A stretch of DNA of 64,000 nucleotides. Source: Aldehydirespirator sp965219165. GTDB taxonomy: Bacteria; Actinomycetota; Acidimicrobiia; Acidimicrobiales; Aldehydirespiratoraceae. Positions 35,712 to 43,755 of this stretch are shown piece after piece (position 1 is the first letter of the stretch; every line of letters begins with the position of its first letter). A program made the translations under genes and the position numbers. Where the stretch lies: contig CBDCMW010000002.1 in assembly GCA_965219165.1 (NCBI GenBank), positions 3,348,001 to 3,412,000 on the forward strand, written 5' to 3'. Under the pieces are notes generated by a model that was given only the letters and a program-made list of their open reading frames with translations, did no database searches and was not told the DNA's origin.

Positions 35712-36031
35712 TGCCAGCCCTCGCGGCGACGCGCGGGTTCGCACGGCTCGCGGCTGTCGCGGTGCTCGCCGCGGCGGCTGGAGCGTGCTCGGGCCACCAC
35801 CCTGCTAATGGCAGCGCTCAGCGAGAGGCCAACGCAGCCAGGCGCTCCACGGCCTGTTCCAGCACCGCGGGGCGCTTGCATGCCGCGAAGCGCACGAAGG
35901 GCGCGCCCATCTCCTTGCTGTCGCACAGCACTTGGACGGGCACGGCCACCACCCCGCACCGTTCGGGCAGCGAGCGGCAGAACTCCAGGCCGTCGGTCGC
36001 GCCGAGGGGGCGGATGTCGGCGGTTATGTAG
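35711..36031 (+). pseudogene. orphan lipoprotein signal peptide (probable 3'-truncated gene)
   Basis: The ATG overlaps the preceding stop (TGATG) and the first 34 codons form a perfect lipoprotein leader: basic N-region, an Ala/Val hydrophobic core and the lipobox AAGAC followed by SGHHPANG. After about 35815 the frame runs antisense through the end of the aminotransferase gene and gives low-complexity sequence to a stop at 36031. I read this as the 5' stump of a lipoprotein gene once cotranscribed with the acyl-CoA synthetase. Confidence 0.45.
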
Positions 36032-36996
36032 TACGTGCCCTGGGGCACGGCCGGCTCGAAGCCCGCCTCGACCAGACCGTTGCACAGCAGGTCGCGCCGG
36101 GCCTGCAGGTCGGCGGCCAGTCCTTCGAAGAACTCGTCGTCGAGGCGCAATCCGACCGCCACCGCGGGCTGGAACGGCCCTCCACTGACGTAGGTGAGCA
36201 GCTGCTTGGCCGCCTGCACCGCTCGCACCAGCTCCGGGCGGGCGCACACCCAGCCGATCTTCCATCCCGTGAACGACAGCGTCTTGCCCCCCGACGAGAT
36301 CGTGACGGTGCGGTCGGCCATCCCGGGGCGGGTGGCCAGGGGCACATGGACGTTCCGGTCGAAGGTCAGGTGCTCGTACACCTCGTCGGTGACCGCGATC
36401 ACGTCGTGCTCGACGCACAGCCGGGCGATGATGTCGAGCTCCTCGACGCTGAACACCTTGCCGGTGGGATTGTGCGGGGAGTTGAGCAGCAGCACTCTGG
36501 TGCGGGGACCGAACGCCGCGGCCAGCTCGTCGGGATCGAAGGTGTAGGCGGGCGGCCGCAGCTGCACCAGCCGCCGCTCGGCGCCGGCCATGGATATGTC
36601 GGCCGGGTAGATGTCGAAGTAGGGCTCGAACGTCACCACCTCGTCCCCCGGCCCGGCCAGGGCCAGGATCGCGGCGGTGATGGCCTCGGTGGCGCCCGCG
36701 GTGATCAGCACCTCGGTGTCGGGGTCGAACTCCAGCCCCCAGAACCGCTTCTGGTGCTCGGCCACCGCCTGGCGCAGCACGGGGTAGCCGATGCCTGGCG
36801 GGTACTGGTTGAAGTCGCCCCGGATGGCCTCGATGGCGGCTTCGGCCACCGCGGCCGGCCCGTTGCTGTCGGGAAAGCCCTGGCCCAGGTTGATGGCGCC
36901 GGTGCGCACCGCCAGTGCCGACATCTCCGCGAAGACCGACGCGCCGCCGAAGGGCTGCAGGCGGTCGCACAGGTAGGGCAGGCGCTCGCCGGTCAC
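35818..36996 (-). CDS. class I/II aminotransferase (N-succinyl-diaminopimelate aminotransferase-like)
   Basis: A 392-residue PLP enzyme of the aspartate aminotransferase fold. It has NLGQGFPDSNGPAAVAEAA near the start, ITAGATEAITAA, LLLNSPHNPTGKVF, VTDEVYEHLTFD and the PLP lysine in SSGGKTLSFTGWKIGW. This order is typical of the DapC/kynurenine aminotransferase group, and in Actinobacteria such genes are often DapC of lysine and cell-wall synthesis. No dap gene is adjacent, so the substrate is inferred. Confidence 0.85.
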   Translation of the reverse strand: MTGERLPYLCDRLQPFGGASVFAEMSALAVRTGAINLGQGFPDSNGPAAVAEAAIEAIRGDFNQYPPGIGYPVLRQAVAEHQKRFWGLEFDPDTEVLITAGATEAITAAILALAGPGDEVVTFEPYFDIYPADISMAGAERRLVQLRPPAYTFDPDELAAAFGPRTRVLLLNSPHNPTGKVFSVEELDIIARLCVEHDVIAVTDEVYEHLTFDRNVHVPLATRPGMADRTVTISSGGKTLSFTGWKIGWVCARPELVRAVQAAKQLLTYVSGGPFQPAVAVGLRLDDEFFEGLAADLQARRDLLCNGLVEAGFEPAVPQGTYYITADIRPLGATDGLEFCRSLPERCGVVAVPVQVLCDSKEMGAPFVRFAACKRPAVLEQAVERLAALASR

Positions 36997-37045
36997 CGTC
37001 TCAGCCTACGACGGGCCTCGTCAGCGCCGAGTCGTGAGAACCGCT

Positions 37046-37747
37046 TCAGCCCGGAGCAGGCGCGACAGTACTCAGCAGGAACTCCCAGAGGCTGTCGGTC
37101 AGCTCTCCGCTGACCCTGGCAACGACCAGGCCATCAGCGTCGACCGTCACCATGTAGGGAAATCCCCGCAGACCGTAAGCCTCGCCGATCTCGCTGCTCT
37201 CGGAGTCGCGCACCACCGTCGCCGGCCATGCCTCCTCCTCGAACCAGGCCGACGGCGGGTAGTTGGGGCGGCCGGGGTCCACCGCGGTGCTGACCGCGAT
37301 CACCTCCACCCCGGCGGGCAGCTGGTTGGCGGCCAGCCAGTCGGCCATCCGGGGCAGCTCCCGCTGGCAGTGCGGGCACCAGTGGGCGAAGAAGCCGATC
37401 ACTTTGGCGGTGCCGTCACCGGGGAGCACGCTCACCTCGACCCCATCGAAGGTCGTGGCCGCGAAGGCGGGGGCCCGCGTCTCCATCGCGGGATCAGGCT
37501 CTTGGCCCTCAAACGTTGGCAGGGGCGCGCCTTCGATGCTGACGTCGGAGACCTGGGGCACATCGGAGCTCTGGTCCCGCTCCTCGGCGTCCCGGTTGGC
37601 CAGGAACCCCACTCCCACTGCCACCGCAACCAGCGCGACGACACCGACGATCAACCACTTCAGCAGCGGATTGGAGCCGGCGCCGGAAGGGCCGTCGGTG
37701 CCATGAGAGCCGCTGCGGGACTTCTGGACCCTGGGTCGGTTGCTCAT
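37046..37747 (-). CDS. membrane-anchored thioredoxin-like protein (TlpA/ResA type)
   Basis: A 233-residue protein with a basic head, one membrane segment (about 29-51, LLKWLIVGVVALVAVAVGVGFL), an acidic linker and an extracytoplasmic thioredoxin fold: APAFAATTFDGVEVSV, the active site FFAHWCPHCQRELP (~124-137), and GLRGFPYMVTVDADG with the cis-proline. It should act on disulfides outside the membrane. It lies 10 bases downstream of a DsbB-like gene on the same strand, so the two probably form a redox pair. Confidence 0.88.
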   Translation of the reverse strand: MSNRPRVQKSRSGSHGTDGPSGAGSNPLLKWLIVGVVALVAVAVGVGFLANRDAEERDQSSDVPQVSDVSIEGAPLPTFEGQEPDPAMETRAPAFAATTFDGVEVSVLPGDGTAKVIGFFAHWCPHCQRELPRMADWLAANQLPAGVEVIAVSTAVDPGRPNYPPSAWFEEEAWPATVVRDSESSEIGEAYGLRGFPYMVTVDADGLVVARVSGELTDSLWEFLLSTVAPAPG

Positions 37748-37757
37748 TGGGCCTCAC

Positions 37758-38360
37758 TCATGCCTTGCTCGTGTCTTGCTCGTCGGCCCCTTCGTTGGCG
37801 CCGACGAGAACGGGTGCGTCCTTGGGACCGTGGCCATTTGCGTCTGCGCCCGACCGTATCGAAAGCGCAGCCATGCCTGCGACTCCGACGAATCCGCAGC
37901 CGGCCATGAACGGGATCGACACGAAGCCGAGGCTGTCCACCCACTGGTAGGTGCAGGGGGCCGATGCGTCGCAGGTCGAGCCCTGGTCCGGGAATACCTG
38001 GAGCTGGTAGTGGTACACCGACAGCCCCAGGCCGGCCAGCGCCAGGGGCAGCCCGTACCAGCCGCCCCAGCGGTCGCGCCGGACGAGAGCCACCGCCAGC
38101 ACCGGCACGAGCGAGTACATGCAGATCCGCTGGTACCAGCACATCTCGCAGGGCACGTATCCGACGACCTCGGAGTAGTACAGGCTCCCCGCGGTCGACA
38201 CGGCCGCGATCACCAGGGCCAGCGGCAGCAGCACCGGCCGAAACTGACGGGCGCGGGCCTCAGCCCCCGGAGCCAACGCACTCACCGCGCCCCCGCCGCC
38301 GATGGCCAGCGAGCCCAGGGCCAGGACCGCGAAGAAATCTGACACCTGACCAACGCTCAC
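37758..38360 (-). CDS. DsbB/BdbC-type disulfide bond formation protein
   Basis: A 200-residue membrane protein with about four helices. The first catalytic pair is in VPCEMCWYQRICMYS (~69-83), with the CxxC-W-Q-R signature of DsbB. The second cysteine pair is in STCDASAPC (~128-136) on the outer loop. DsbB passes electrons from the thiol-oxidising partner to quinone, here presumably menaquinone. The thioredoxin-like protein downstream is the likely partner. The last 30 residues are a charged cytoplasmic tail. Confidence 0.85.
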   Translation of the reverse strand: MSVGQVSDFFAVLALGSLAIGGGGAVSALAPGAEARARQFRPVLLPLALVIAAVSTAGSLYYSEVVGYVPCEMCWYQRICMYSLVPVLAVALVRRDRWGGWYGLPLALAGLGLSVYHYQLQVFPDQGSTCDASAPCTYQWVDSLGFVSIPFMAGCGFVGVAGMAALSIRSGADANGHGPKDAPVLVGANEGADEQDTSKA

Positions 38361-38443
38361 GCCCCCAGCCTGCCCCGAACTCGCGCAGAATGACTCAGCT
38401 CGTGGGTTGCTATTGCTATCAACATATGATTACATAGCTTTTC

Positions 38444-39778
38444 ATGGCAGATCCGATGACTGATCTAATGGCAATGGACACGGACCGGGCGACGGAACTG
38501 CGCCAGCGGATGGAGACGGCCGCCGACGACCTCGACTGGGACGCCCAGGCGCTGGTTGGGCCACTGGCAGAGGCCTCCTCGCTGCTGGGAAGTCCCCTCC
38601 CCGACGTCCCTGGCGGCACGCGCCGGGTGGCCGGCGAGCTTCGAAGCAGCGCGCTGGACCTGCAGGAGCGCACCCGCAGAGTGCTGGCCGGTGGACCGGA
38701 GATGAACGAGGGCCTCGGCGCGTTGGACCGCATCCGGGCTCACTTCACCATGATCGAGTCGCGCGGCGATCCAGAGAGAGCCGACGGCCTGCTGTCGCGC
38801 CGCGACCTGCAGTGGGCGCGGCACTCTGCCGACTCGGACACCGCCACGGCTGCGAGCTGGCTGCTCGACCACGACGACTTCTTCGATCAGGTCGAGACAG
38901 CCAAGCACAACAACGACTACCTCGACCGGGTCCACGAGGGCCAGTTCGCGTTCGATCCCGGCGACCGGGACGGCCTGATGAGCCGCGACGACATCGACGC
39001 CTTCCTGGACAAGACCGCGGCCGTGTCAGCGCTAGTGCCCCACCTGGCCACCATCGACGGGGTGGCTGGTGGAGTGCCCGACGGCTTCATGAGCCGGCGC
39101 GACTTCGAGACCTTCGTGAGCGACTACGACCTGACGGCGGAGGAGGCTGACGCGGTGCAGAAGGTGCTCGACGACCGCGCCTTCCACACCAAGAGCGGCG
39201 GCATCGGCATGGGCGGAGTACTCGACGCGGTGTCGTTCGTGCCCGTCGTCGGCGACGTCGTGGACGGCGCCAGGTCGATCTACTACGTATTGCACGGCGA
39301 CTTCGGCACCGCCTCGCTGTTCGCTCTCGGCCTGGTCCCGCTGCCGCTGCTGTCGTCGTCGGGCTTGCGAGGCGCCAAGAAGATTGTGGAAAGGGTGGTC
39401 ACCGTGGCCCGCAAGAGCGGCGCCAAGCCAGCGGTCAAGGAGGCTGGGCAGCTGGCCATGAAGGGCACGGCAGCCAACTACGCGGCGCACGAGTCCACCA
39501 AGCAAGTCAGTAGCGCCCTCGACCGCGGTCTCGATATCGACGAGTCCGTCGACTACGTGGTCGATGACGTGTTCGGCCCGCGGCTCCACGACCTCCTCGA
39601 CGAGGACCTGGACCCGAGGCTCCGGGCGCTTCTCAGCGACCGGCTCGAGCAGTCCCTCGAGGACAGGCTCGACCCGGGTGCCCGAATCCGCCTGTCAGAG
39701 GCCAATACGGTCATCGCCCGCCGCATAGCCGAGCACCACGCCTACGAGGCGATCTTCCGCAACTTGACACCCGGCTGA
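38444..39778 (+). CDS. pretoxin-like protein with three EF-hand-like repeats
   Basis: A 444-residue protein of unknown function with no signal peptide. Residues 1-100 are helical and resemble WXG100/EsxA-like or polymorphic-toxin N-terminal modules. Three copies of a D/G-rich motif follow at about 114-126, 176-188 and 213-225 (DGLLSRRDL, DGLMSRDDI, DGFMSRRDF), which look like degenerate EF-hand loops. Residues 258-305 (VSFVPVVGDVVDGARSIYYV and onward) match pretoxin-type hydrophobic linkers found before toxin domains. The last 130 residues have no recognisable nuclease or peptidase motif. It has an AT-richer leader before ATG 38444. Confidence 0.6.
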   Translation: MADPMTDLMAMDTDRATELRQRMETAADDLDWDAQALVGPLAEASSLLGSPLPDVPGGTRRVAGELRSSALDLQERTRRVLAGGPEMNEGLGALDRIRAHFTMIESRGDPERADGLLSRRDLQWARHSADSDTATAASWLLDHDDFFDQVETAKHNNDYLDRVHEGQFAFDPGDRDGLMSRDDIDAFLDKTAAVSALVPHLATIDGVAGGVPDGFMSRRDFETFVSDYDLTAEEADAVQKVLDDRAFHTKSGGIGMGGVLDAVSFVPVVGDVVDGARSIYYVLHGDFGTASLFALGLVPLPLLSSSGLRGAKKIVERVVTVARKSGAKPAVKEAGQLAMKGTAANYAAHESTKQVSSALDRGLDIDESVDYVVDDVFGPRLHDLLDEDLDPRLRALLSDRLEQSLEDRLDPGARIRLSEANTVIARRIAEHHAYEAIFRNLTPG

Positions 39779-39784
39779 GCCGAG

Positions 39785-39863
39785 CCGCTCAGCGCAGGCA
39801 CCGCTCAGCGCAGGCACCGCTCAGCGCAGGCACCGCTCAGCGCAGGCACCGCTCAGCGCAGGA
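39785..39863. repeat. 16-bp tandem repeat, almost five copies
   Basis: The unit CCGCTCAGCGCAGGCA repeats head to tail at 39785, 39801, 39817 and 39833, and a fifth copy at 39849 is exact for its first 14 bases before diverging. Each unit contains TCAGCG, the reverse complement of a CGCTGA stop, and the last copy supplies the actual stop of the minus-strand propeller gene. It sits between convergent genes. Repeat slippage would not alter either protein. Confidence 0.95.
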
Positions 39864-40641
39864 TGCGGGCCTTGCCGAAGATGGTGCCGTAGAGCAGCCG
39901 CCCGTCGTCGTCGACGGTGACGCCGCCGCCCAGGGTGTTGTAGCGCGACCCGCCGACCACGTAATGGAAGCGGCTCTCGCCAGTGGTCCAGTCGACGGCC
40001 TCGATGGTCCACTTCCCGTCCCGGGTGCCGCAGGTGTACACCAGGTTCGAGGCTTCGGCCACGAACGGCACCGAGTTGGACGAGGACACCTCGGTGTTGA
40101 TCCAGGCCTGCTTGAGTCGGCGCTCGACCGGGTCCCACTCGTACTTGTGCAGCCCGTAGGGCGTGTAGGCGGGCTTGTGGCCCAGGAACAGGGTGTGATC
40201 GCAGTCGAGCAGCGAGTACACGCCGTCGAGGCCGGTCATGAAGCGGGCTGCGATGCCGATGGCGTGGGCCACGGCGTCGTCGCCGTCGAGGTCGTCGAGA
40301 CCTGCCTCTAGAGCTTCGAGTTCAGCCTGATCGGTGATGGGCTCGGTGCCGGTGGGCAGAGTGGCGAGCACTTCGAGGGTGTCATAGTCGAGCTTGGCGA
40401 TGATCTGGCGGCCGTTGGACCAGATCACCCGCCGTCCGTCGGGATAGCGCCCTGATATCACGCCGCCGAAGTGGCCCGGGCCAAGCGGCGCGTACTGGAT
40501 GTCACCGGGGCCCAGCACATCGGTCGGCCCTTCGGGACCGGGTCCCGGAGTGTTGTCCTGCTGGTCGCACCGGCCGTGGGCCATGGCGTTGCCGCTGTCG
40601 GCCAGGAACGGGTTGCGCGGGCCACTGCGCATGCCGTTCAC
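39853..40641 (-). CDS. beta-propeller-like protein, possibly internally deleted
   Basis: A 262-residue protein. It begins MRSGPRNPFLADSGNAMAHG and carries PQQ/WD-style blade phrases: IWSNGRQIIAKLDYDTLEVL, YGLHKYEWDPVERRLKQAWI, NLVYTCGTRDGKWTIEAVDWTTGES and a final VDDDGRLLYGTIFGKARILR. A complete propeller needs twice this length. The sequence jumps from LDCDHTLFLG to HKPAYTPYGLHKY, which may mark an internal deletion. The start GTG 40641 overlaps the stop of the LLM gene (GTGA), so it is translationally coupled. ATG 40632 is an alternative start. Confidence 0.6.
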   Translation of the reverse strand: MNGMRSGPRNPFLADSGNAMAHGRCDQQDNTPGPGPEGPTDVLGPGDIQYAPLGPGHFGGVISGRYPDGRRVIWSNGRQIIAKLDYDTLEVLATLPTGTEPITDQAELEALEAGLDDLDGDDAVAHAIGIAARFMTGLDGVYSLLDCDHTLFLGHKPAYTPYGLHKYEWDPVERRLKQAWINTEVSSSNSVPFVAEASNLVYTCGTRDGKWTIEAVDWTTGESRFHYVVGGSRYNTLGGGVTVDDDGRLLYGTIFGKARILR

Positions 40642-41567
40642 GCCCCGACCGCGGCCTCGAAGGCCTCCACCCAGGGAGCCAAGTACTCCGCGGCCGCTTC
40701 GGCGCCCTTCGGCGGCTGCACACTGAGGCGGAAGTCGGTGACCCCGGCCTCGACCAGACCCGGCACCGCGTCCATCGACGCGCCGATTCGCGGGCTGCCA
40801 TCGTCGTCCCGCGCGACGGGCAACAGTCCCGTCACGTCGATCCCGGCCGGGTCCCGGCCCTCCGCGGCCACTGCGGCGCGCATGGCGGCAATGCCCGACG
40901 CCATGTCGCGTGCGTCCGGCCCCCACGGGATCCAGCCCGATCCGTAGCGGGCCAGGCGGGCCATCGACCGATCGTTGACCGTGCCGCTGACCCACACCGG
41001 CACGGTGCCAGCAATGGGCTTGGGCATCTGATGGATGTCCTCGAAGCTCACGTGCTGGTCGCGCACCGAGGCTCGCTGCTGGGTCCACAGCTCCTGGCAG
41101 ACCTCGAGGGTGTGGTCGAGCAGCCGCCCGCGCTCGCGGTAGTTGAGGCCGGCAGCCTCGTACTCCTCCTGCTGCCAGCCCACTCCCACGCCCAAGTCGA
41201 GGCGACCGCCGGTGAGGACATCGATGGTGGCCGCCGTCTTGGCCAGCACCACCGGCCGGCGCAGGGCGGCCAGCAACACCATCGGGCACAGCCGCACCCG
41301 CTCGGTGCGGGCCCCGACCATGGCCAGCACGGTGAGCGGCTCCAGCCACGCCCCGTCCGGGCCGGTGGGCTGGCGGCCACCCTCCAGACCGCCCCGCGCC
41401 GGATCGGCGTAGCGGTCGAGGCGCTCGCCGTAGGCCACATGGTCCGACACCACCAACCTGCCGATGCCGGCCCGGTCGGCCGCGGCGGCCAGGTCGAAGA
41501 GGCGCTGCCAGTCGCCCGGCGGCTCGGGCGCGAAGTTGACGAGGTGCATCGACAGGCAGGGCTTCAT
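40638..41567 (-). CDS. LLM-class F420-dependent oxidoreductase
   Basis: A 309-residue luciferase-like protein. It opens MKPCLSMHLVNFAPEPPGDW, then AGIGRLVVSDHVAYGERLDRY, VLAMVGARTERVRLCPMVLL, LTGGRLDLGVGVGWQQEEYEA and VPVWVSGTVNDRSMARLARYGSG. These are the F420-binding and barrel signatures of the TIGR03619/TIGR03857-like groups. It is coupled to its neighbours at both ends: its start overlaps the ligD-like stop (ATGA) and its stop overlaps the propeller start (GTGA). The substrate is unknown. Confidence 0.85.
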   Translation of the reverse strand: MKPCLSMHLVNFAPEPPGDWQRLFDLAAAADRAGIGRLVVSDHVAYGERLDRYADPARGGLEGGRQPTGPDGAWLEPLTVLAMVGARTERVRLCPMVLLAALRRPVVLAKTAATIDVLTGGRLDLGVGVGWQQEEYEAAGLNYRERGRLLDHTLEVCQELWTQQRASVRDQHVSFEDIHQMPKPIAGTVPVWVSGTVNDRSMARLARYGSGWIPWGPDARDMASGIAAMRAAVAAEGRDPAGIDVTGLLPVARDDDGSPRIGASMDAVPGLVEAGVTDFRLSVQPPKGAEAAAEYLAPWVEAFEAAVGA

Positions 41568-42592
41568 CGGGGGCGGTCCTCCTCGGTGCTGCGGGCGGCC
41601 CGGCTGGGGGCGACCCTGGGCGGTTCATTCGGCATCTTCGGGTACACCGGCGGCCACGGGGCGTCCATGAGGCCGGCCGCCATGTCCCGAGCGTGCCACT
41701 CCAGCAGAGGCTCCAGCGAGGCGGGCTGGACATCCACGGCCGACCACGGGTCTCCGGCCTTGGCCACCCGGGCGCCGACGGTGGCGATGGTCAGGTCCTC
41801 AGGCTCCACATCGTCCACCTCCGCCCACTCGATCGGCACCGACACCTGAGCACCAACCCGGGGACGCACCGACCACGCCCCGAACACCGTCTTGTGGGGA
41901 GCGTTCTGGTTGAAGTCGACGAAGACCCGCCGGCCCCGCTCCTCCTTCCACCAGGCGTCGGTGATGAGGTCGGGGCGGCGCCGGGCCAACTCACGGGCCA
42001 GGGCCACCGCCGCGGACCGCACCTGGTAGGAGTCCCAGCGGGACTGAAGACGAACGTACACGTGCAGGCCCCGACTTCCGGAGGTCTTGACGAATGCTCG
42101 CATTCGCAACTCCTCGAAGGCGGCTCGAACCTCGCGGGCCGCCGCCCGCACCCCCTCGAAGTCGACACCGGGCTGGGGATCGAGGTCGATGCGCAACTCG
42201 TCGGCGAACGTCGGAGCGTCGGCCCGGTAGGGCCAGACATGGAATCCGAGACAGCCCATGTTGACAGCCCACACAACATGGGCGAGATCGGCCGCGACCA
42301 TGACGTTCGACAGCGTGCCGTTGGGGGTGCTCACCACGGTGGTGGCCAGCCACTCGGGCGCGCCTTTGGGCACCCGTTTCTGGAAGAACGACTTGCCCGA
42401 GGCGCCGTCCGGGTAGCGCTCCAGCAGCACCGGCCGCCCTCCCATGGCCCGCATGAGCGGACCCTCGACCGAGAGGTAGTACTCGACGAGGTCGAGCTTG
42501 GTCTCACCCCGGGCTCCGAAGAAGACCTTGCCGGGATTGGTCACCCTCACGTCGCGCCCATTCAGTTCGAGCACCACGGCGTCTTGAGCCAC
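41564..42592 (-). CDS. LigD-type polymerase (NHEJ primase-polymerase domain)
   Basis: A 342-residue stand-alone polymerase domain as found in LigD: VTNPGKVFFGARGETKLDLV, YPDGASGKSFFQKRVPKGAP, then the metal site ELRIDLDPQPGVDFEGV (Asp-x-Asp), KTSGSRGLHVYVRL and the third carboxylate in RVFVDFNQNAPHKTV. Such proteins add nucleotides at DNA ends in nonhomologous end joining with Ku and an ATP-dependent ligase. Neither Ku nor a ligase domain is adjacent. The coupling to an F420 oxidoreductase downstream is unexplained. Confidence 0.92.
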   Translation of the reverse strand: MAQDAVVLELNGRDVRVTNPGKVFFGARGETKLDLVEYYLSVEGPLMRAMGGRPVLLERYPDGASGKSFFQKRVPKGAPEWLATTVVSTPNGTLSNVMVAADLAHVVWAVNMGCLGFHVWPYRADAPTFADELRIDLDPQPGVDFEGVRAAAREVRAAFEELRMRAFVKTSGSRGLHVYVRLQSRWDSYQVRSAAVALARELARRRPDLITDAWWKEERGRRVFVDFNQNAPHKTVFGAWSVRPRVGAQVSVPIEWAEVDDVEPEDLTIATVGARVAKAGDPWSAVDVQPASLEPLLEWHARDMAAGLMDAPWPPVYPKMPNEPPRVAPSRAARSTEEDRPR

Positions 42593-42639
42593 GCCGGGCG
42601 CTCAGAGGGCTGAGAGTTCAAGCACGGCGTCACGCAGAG

Positions 42640-43092
42640 CTAGTCGCCCAGCAGGTCGATCAGGGCGTCGACCGCGAGGCGGTAGCTTGTCGCACCGAAG
42701 CCGGTGACGACCCCTACGCAGACCGCGGCGATGGCCGAGGTGTGGCGGAAGTCCTCGCGGGCGTACACGTTGGACAGGTGCGTCTCCACCACGGGCACGT
42801 CGACCGCGGCGATGGCGTCGCGCAGCGCGATCGAGTAGTGGGTGAGGGCGCCCGCGTTGAGCACCACGCCGTCGGCGGCGCCGTCCCCGTCCGACGCGGT
42901 GGCCTGGACGGCCGCCACCAGGTCGCCCTCGACGTTGGACTGCAGGTGGCGCACGACCGCGCCCCGCGACTCGGCGTGGGCGGTCACGCCGGCCATCAGC
43001 TCGTCGAGCGTGGCGTGGCCGTACACGTCGGTCTCGCGGGTTCCGAGCAGGTTGAGGTTGGGACCGTTGACTACCAGGATCGTTAGCGCCAT
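42640..43092 (-). CDS. aroQ: type II 3-dehydroquinate dehydratase
   Basis: A 150-residue enzyme of the shikimate pathway that dehydrates 3-dehydroquinate. Signatures: NGPNLNLLGTRE (9-20) with catalytic Arg19, Tyr24 in the lid, QSNVEGDLV, NAGALTHYSIALRDA and ETHLSNVYAREDFRH (with the catalytic His region). It lies 7 bases downstream of aroK on the same strand, so the two form a shikimate pair. Confidence 0.94.
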   Translation of the reverse strand: MALTILVVNGPNLNLLGTRETDVYGHATLDELMAGVTAHAESRGAVVRHLQSNVEGDLVAAVQATASDGDGAADGVVLNAGALTHYSIALRDAIAAVDVPVVETHLSNVYAREDFRHTSAIAAVCVGVVTGFGATSYRLAVDALIDLLGD

Positions 43093-43099
43093 AGTGCAG

Positions 43100-43618
43100 T
43101 TATAGCCCGAGCCGCGACATCACCGCGTCGACAACCTCGTCGGGGTTGCGGCCCTCAGTGTCCACCGAGGCGAACCGCCCGTAGCCCTCGGCTCGCTCGG
43201 CCAGCAGTTCTCGCACCCGGGCCGGAGCGTCCGGAGCGTCGAGCAGCGGGCGCGGCACCGCACCGAGGCCAATGACCCGCTCGACGACGGTGTCGGGGCC
43301 AGCGGTCAGGCAAACCACGTCCGAGACCGGCTCCAGACAGGCCTCGCACTCGGGGTCGAGCATCATCCGTCCCCCGGTCGCGATCACGAGGCCGGTGCGC
43401 CCGGCCAGTTCCCGGGCCACGGACCGCTCCAGCTCGCGGAAGGCGTCCTCGCCGTCGCGCTCGAAGATCTCCGGGATGGGCCCGGCCCGCGACTCGATGA
43501 GCTCGTCGGTGTCGACGAACTCAAGTCCCAGCCGCTCGGCCAGGAGGCGGCCCACCGTCGTCTTTCCGGTGCCCATGAACCCGGTGAGGACGAGATTCCG
43601 CTCCACTGCCAGCCCCAT
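43100..43618 (-). CDS. aroK: shikimate kinase
   Basis: A 172-residue P-loop kinase that phosphorylates shikimate. Walker A is GFMGTGKTTVG (13-23), the substrate-binding DTDELIE follows, then GEDAFRELE, the glycine loop VIATGGRMML and a lid segment with RPLLD. I chose ATG 43618 (MGLAVERNLV); the frame is also open to ATG 43651. It precedes aroQ by 7 bases, and both feed chorismate to the menaquinone and aromatic amino-acid routes. Confidence 0.92.
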   Translation of the reverse strand: MGLAVERNLVLTGFMGTGKTTVGRLLAERLGLEFVDTDELIESRAGPIPEIFERDGEDAFRELERSVARELAGRTGLVIATGGRMMLDPECEACLEPVSDVVCLTAGPDTVVERVIGLGAVPRPLLDAPDAPARVRELLAERAEGYGRFASVDTEGRNPDEVVDAVMSRLGL

Positions 43619-43755
43619 ACAGACGAGGCTACGGTCGACCGGGCCAGCCACCAGCGAAATTGATGTAGTGGACCACCCTGGAGGGGGACGACTGCGTCAA
43701 TATCGACGGAGGGCCTCGAAGTGCCACTCAACCCCGACCCGGGCAGACTTCAGCC

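Noticed and set aside
33867..35744. Upstream extension of the psuG frame, about 626 codons
   Set aside because: It is antisense to an acyl-CoA synthetase; psuG homology begins at GTG 33866.
39785..39863. Tandem repeat as a CRISPR array
   Set aside because: Units are contiguous with no spacers, 16 bases long, and no cas gene is near.
40642..41733. N-terminal extension of the propeller frame through the LLM gene
   Set aside because: Arg/Pro/Gly-rich shadow of the LLM oxidoreductase; the GTGA overlap marks the real start.
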